Shown here: one piece after another, positions 4,954 to 5,306 of the stretch | Layout: the number at the start of each line of letters is the position of its first letter | Position numbering within the stretch: the first letter of the stretch is position 1 | DNA from: Candidatus Pacearchaeota archaeon CG11_big_fil_rev_8_21_14_0_20_30_13 | Lineage (GTDB): Archaea > Nanobdellota > Nanobdellia > Pacearchaeales > GW2011-AR1 | Assembly (NCBI GenBank): GCA_002762735.1 | Contig: PCVV01000013.1 | Location: 1-5,306, forward strand | DNA: 5,306 bases | Direction of reading: 5' to 3' | The notes under the pieces: generated by a model | Told to the model about the DNA's origin: nothing | The model's database searches: none | The model's input: the letters and a program-made list of their open reading frames with translations, nothing else | Made by a program: the position numbers and the translations under genes

Positions 4954-4977
4954 TTTACTCTAAAGTCTAAAGTAACA

Positions 4978-5001
4978 AAAATGAAGAGAAAAATTTAAAA
5001 G
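4978..5001 (+). promoter_or_regulatory. Possible TATA promoter of the small lysine-rich ORF
   Basis: AAAATGAAGA followed by AAATTTAAAAG resembles the arrangement of the paralogue promoters at 212 and 700. The TATA-like TTTAAAAG at 4994-5001 would start transcription near 5023, leaving a leader of about 40 nt. A weaker ATTAAAAAG at 5034-5042 sits at the leaderless distance from the ATG at 5064 and is an alternative. No Shine-Dalgarno sequence is seen. Confidence 0.35.
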
Positions 5002-5063
5002 GGAATTTTGATAAAAACTGAACTCTTCAAAAGATTAAAAAGCTTAATTTAGTTCATTCTATT

Positions 5064-5261
5064 ATGAGGAAAGTAAAATCTCCAGAAATTTATCACGCTA
5101 AAGAAATTATGAAATTTAAATCTAATTCTGATTTAAAAAAGTATTACGAAAAAATGTGGAATAAAAAAGGATATTCCGGATATATTGAAAATGGGATTAA
5201 TATAAGTAAAATTTATGATAGAAAAAGAAAAAAAGCTGCTATGACCTCCTCTCCACACTAA
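5064..5261 (+). CDS. Small lysine-rich protein with its 3' end in a transposon end
   Basis: An ORF of 65 codons. The first 57 residues hold 14 Lys and 3 Arg and look helical (HAKEIMKFKS, then SDLKKYYEKMW), followed by KKGYSGYIENGINISKIYDRKRKK. I recognise no family. It has no signal peptide, membrane segment or cysteines. The last six residues (MTSSPH) and the TAA stop at 5259-5261 are read from what looks like the end of an IS200/IS605-type element, the stop falling in its hairpin loop. The native C-terminus may therefore have been cut off or replaced by an insertion near codon 60, or the insertion may have hit just behind the last codons. Without an uninterrupted relative these cannot be told apart. 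The ATG is the first in frame after an in-frame TGA at 5019-5021. Confidence 0.5.
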   Translation: MRKVKSPEIYHAKEIMKFKSNSDLKKYYEKMWNKKGYSGYIENGINISKIYDRKRKKAAMTSSPH

Positions 5262-5306
5262 AGTGTGGAGTTTCCATAAGTTGAGTGATGTTCACTTTGG
5301 TTCTTC
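5239..5306 (-). CDS. Possible C-terminal tail of a TnpB-like protein (partial)
   Basis: The minus strand is open from the window edge to a TAG at 5239-5241, giving 21 codons that include NITQLMETPHFSVERRS. TnpB genes of IS200/IS605-type elements often run into the right-end hairpin like this, and a tail containing a Q-x-x-E-x-P-like sequence near the end is common in them. The visible stretch is too short to prove this frame. Another minus frame ends at a TAG in the hairpin (loop and start of the stem, 5258-5260), so the true stop could be there. The RuvC and zinc-finger domains would lie beyond 5306. Confidence 0.3.
   Translation of the reverse strand, partial: RTKVNITQLMETPHFSVERRS
5241..5306 (-). 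mobile_element. Right end of an IS200/IS605-type (TnpB) element
   Basis: Read on the minus strand, the window edge leads to GGAAAC, then a perfect 8-bp stem with a TTTA loop, then GAGGAGGTCA at about 5242-5251. From memory, this layout (GGAAAC or GAAGCC, a hairpin closed by TTTA, then GGAGGATGTCA or GGAGGAGGTCA) is the usual subterminal right-end structure of IS200/IS605 and IS1341-like elements. The left end and any tnpA or tnpB body are outside the window. The boundary with host DNA is placed at about 5241-5243, where the A/T-rich Lys/Arg-coding sequence gives way to the more G+C-rich end, and is uncertain by a few bases. The right end also forms the 3' part of the omega-RNA in TnpB elements. 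Confidence 0.6.
5251..5270. repeat. Perfect hairpin at the transposon end
   Basis: CTCCACAC (5251-5258) and GTGTGGAG (5263-5270) are exact inverse complements around a TAAA loop (TTTA on the minus strand). Five of the eight pairs are G-C, which makes it by far the most stable hairpin seen in this AT-rich window. In IS200/IS605 elements such hairpins are recognised by the TnpA HUH transposase as single-stranded DNA and form part of the omega-RNA. Confidence 0.8.

Noticed and set aside
1..5306. CRISPR array, tRNA, rRNA or riboswitch
   Set aside because: No regularly spaced repeats were seen. No cloverleaf-like tRNA or rRNA segment was recognised, and the gaps between genes are too short and AT-rich for a known riboswitch.

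Overview
This AT-rich, tightly packed window reads as chromosomal DNA from an archaeon, probably one with a small genome of the DPANN (Woesearchaeota/Pacearchaeota) type. That lineage call is inference. The evidence is TATA boxes of archaeal form about 25 nt in front of most start codons, which implies leaderless mRNAs. Promoters appear almost without exception as TATA boxes rather than -10/-35 pairs, termination signals are oligo-T only, and genes are separated by 1-100 nt. TAA, TAG and TGA all act as normal stops.

Layout. 1-128: the acidic C-terminus of a gene that starts outside the window. 212-1255: two tandem paralogues of an unrecognised family, each behind the same 26-bp promoter block at the same distance from its ATG. 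1367-2407: a KamA-family radical SAM/PLP lysine 2,3-aminomutase, ending 1 nt from the convergent gene 2409-3074 (minus), a metallo-beta-lactamase-fold hydrolase. 3154-4197 (minus): a DHH/DHHA1 phosphoesterase. It diverges, across a 91-bp two-way promoter region, from 4289-4522, a small four-cysteine protein. That gene converges, with a 3-nt gap, on 4526-4771 (minus), a stand-alone AroQ-type chorismate mutase with a full set of active-site residues. Just upstream of it (4812-4901, minus) is a 29-residue, extremely acidic peptide gene with the only good Shine-Dalgarno sequence in the window. 5064-5261 is a small lysine-rich ORF. Its last codons run into a perfect 8-bp hairpin and flank that look like the right end of an IS200/IS605-type (TnpB) element entering from the right on the minus strand.

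The genes do not form one pathway. Most look like separately transcribed housekeeping or metabolic genes. The more unusual parts are the duplicated promoter-plus-gene pair, the hidden acidic mini-gene, the lone lysine aminomutase and chorismate mutase, and the transposon end with a predictable omega-RNA guide. No CRISPR array, tRNA or rRNA was seen.
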